This document shows positions 6,114 through 6,448 of a stretch of DNA of 6,448 nucleotides, piece by piece. The notes under the pieces are model-generated. The model did not search any database. It was given only the letters and a program-made list of their open reading frames with translations, and was not told where the DNA came from. Origin of the DNA: Gammaproteobacteria bacterium (GTDB lineage Bacteria > Pseudomonadota > Gammaproteobacteria > Competibacterales > Competibacteraceae); NCBI GenBank assembly GCA_020047885.1, contig JAIFNF010000090.1, positions 1-6,448 on the forward strand. Reading direction: 5' to 3'. Each line of letters begins with the position of its first letter. The stretch's first letter is position 1. Both the position numbers and the translations under genes were made by a program.

Positions 6114-6426
6114 ATGATTTTTAACCCGTTGGCGTTGGGGCGATCCGGCACCGGCTCGCTGGAGCAGACCGGCATCGTGGTGGTTCAAGGCAGAGAATGA
6201 TCGGGACAACCCGGGATTTGGCTGACAATTACTTGCTTGGAGTATAGCCGTAGACCGGGAGTCGTTGATGGTCATGACACCGCTATAACTGCTCGGCAAC
6301 TCCTTGGGCACTTTCCATCCGGGTAGCTGGGTGGGGTGGACACCGCCCATCTTGTAATAGACGATTGGGCCCAAGATGGGCGCCACCCACTTTACGGCAT
6401 GGCTTGGATTATTGGGAGATACCGGA
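6114..6426. other. Intergenic region between divergent genes
   Basis: These 313 bases separate the minus-strand flavoprotein gene from a plus-strand gene start. Promoters for both should lie here, but no convincing -35/-10 pair stands out; CTGACA (6221) and TATAGC (6242) are separated by only 15 bases and are not called. The minus strand is open through most of it, in frame with the flavoprotein, yet the translation shows no recognisable domain. The right third holds the inverted repeat at 6345-6381. Confidence 0.55.
6345..6381. repeat. 10-bp inverted repeat, likely dispersed intergenic element
   Basis: GCCCATCTTG (6345-6354) is repeated exactly, inverted, as CAAGATGGGC (6372-6381) around a 17-base loop. 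The flanks GGGTGG...ACC and GCCACCC partly mirror each other, suggesting a longer degenerate palindrome. The style resembles the GGTGGACACCGCCC-type repeats scattered between genes in many proteobacteria. It lies 45 bases before the next plus-strand start, so it could affect that gene's promoter or leader, but no function is shown. Confidence 0.55.
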
Positions 6427-6448
6427 ATGACCGCAAAACGAAAAACGC
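6427..6448 (+). CDS. 5' start of a gene leaving the window (partial)
   Basis: An ATG is preceded by GGGAG eight bases upstream, a good ribosome-binding site, and opens a frame MTAKRKT that runs off the right edge. Only seven codons are visible, so no function can be assigned. The basic start is compatible with many cytoplasmic or nucleic-acid-binding proteins. It would be divergent from the flavoprotein operon. Confidence 0.45.

Noticed and set aside
5682..6200. 172-codon open frame on the plus strand opposite the flavoprotein gene
   Set aside because: It is antisense to a clearly recognised FAD-linked dehydrogenase, its translation is rich in His, Gln and Arg with no domain, and it looks like a shadow frame.

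Overview
The window looks like chromosomal DNA of a gammaproteobacterium. It is moderately GC-rich by eye. It pairs a bacterial RIO-type kinase with a small conserved-type protein, carries an E. coli-type RtcB ligase, and has dispersed-repeat-like hairpins between genes. No rRNA or tRNA gene, CRISPR array or complete insertion sequence was found. A genus cannot be assigned from this sequence alone.

Left part (about 1-1135) is a graveyard of broken genes. The first 84 bases are the 3' end of an unrecognised gene on the plus strand. A few bases after its stop codon the sequence switches to the minus-strand remains of a two-subunit chromate transporter. The second subunit keeps only its first ~33 codons. 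The first subunit keeps most of its length but has lost its start. Its broken start abuts a doubly deleted minus-strand remnant of a FabH-like 3-oxoacyl-ACP synthase III, which lost an internal block and everything from the catalytic cysteine onward. At least three junctions therefore lie in the first kilobase.

A 76-bp interrupted palindrome (1136-1211), with three 10-bp repeat units per arm, separates this debris from healthy genes. Next, on the plus strand, come a 114-residue protein of unknown function and a RIO1-family serine kinase (285 aa), 60 bases apart and probably co-transcribed. 

The RIO kinase gene converges on a minus-strand block across a ~100-bp spacer that holds two hairpins. 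In transcription order the block runs: an FAD-linked D-2-hydroxyacid dehydrogenase of the D-2-hydroxyglutarate/D-lactate type (start 6113), alpha-acetolactate decarboxylase (24 bases later), then the RNA ligase RtcB (113 bases later). The first two form a likely operon touching pyruvate-level carbon metabolism: oxidation of a D-2-hydroxyacid and conversion of acetolactate to acetoin. RtcB may share the transcript or have its own promoter. All key catalytic residues of the four recognised enzymes are present. 

At the right end, a 313-base region between divergent genes holds a long inverted repeat, and a new plus-strand gene begins at 6427 and leaves the window. I found no convincing undescribed system. 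The most notable items are the layered gene decay on the left and the repeat-built palindrome.
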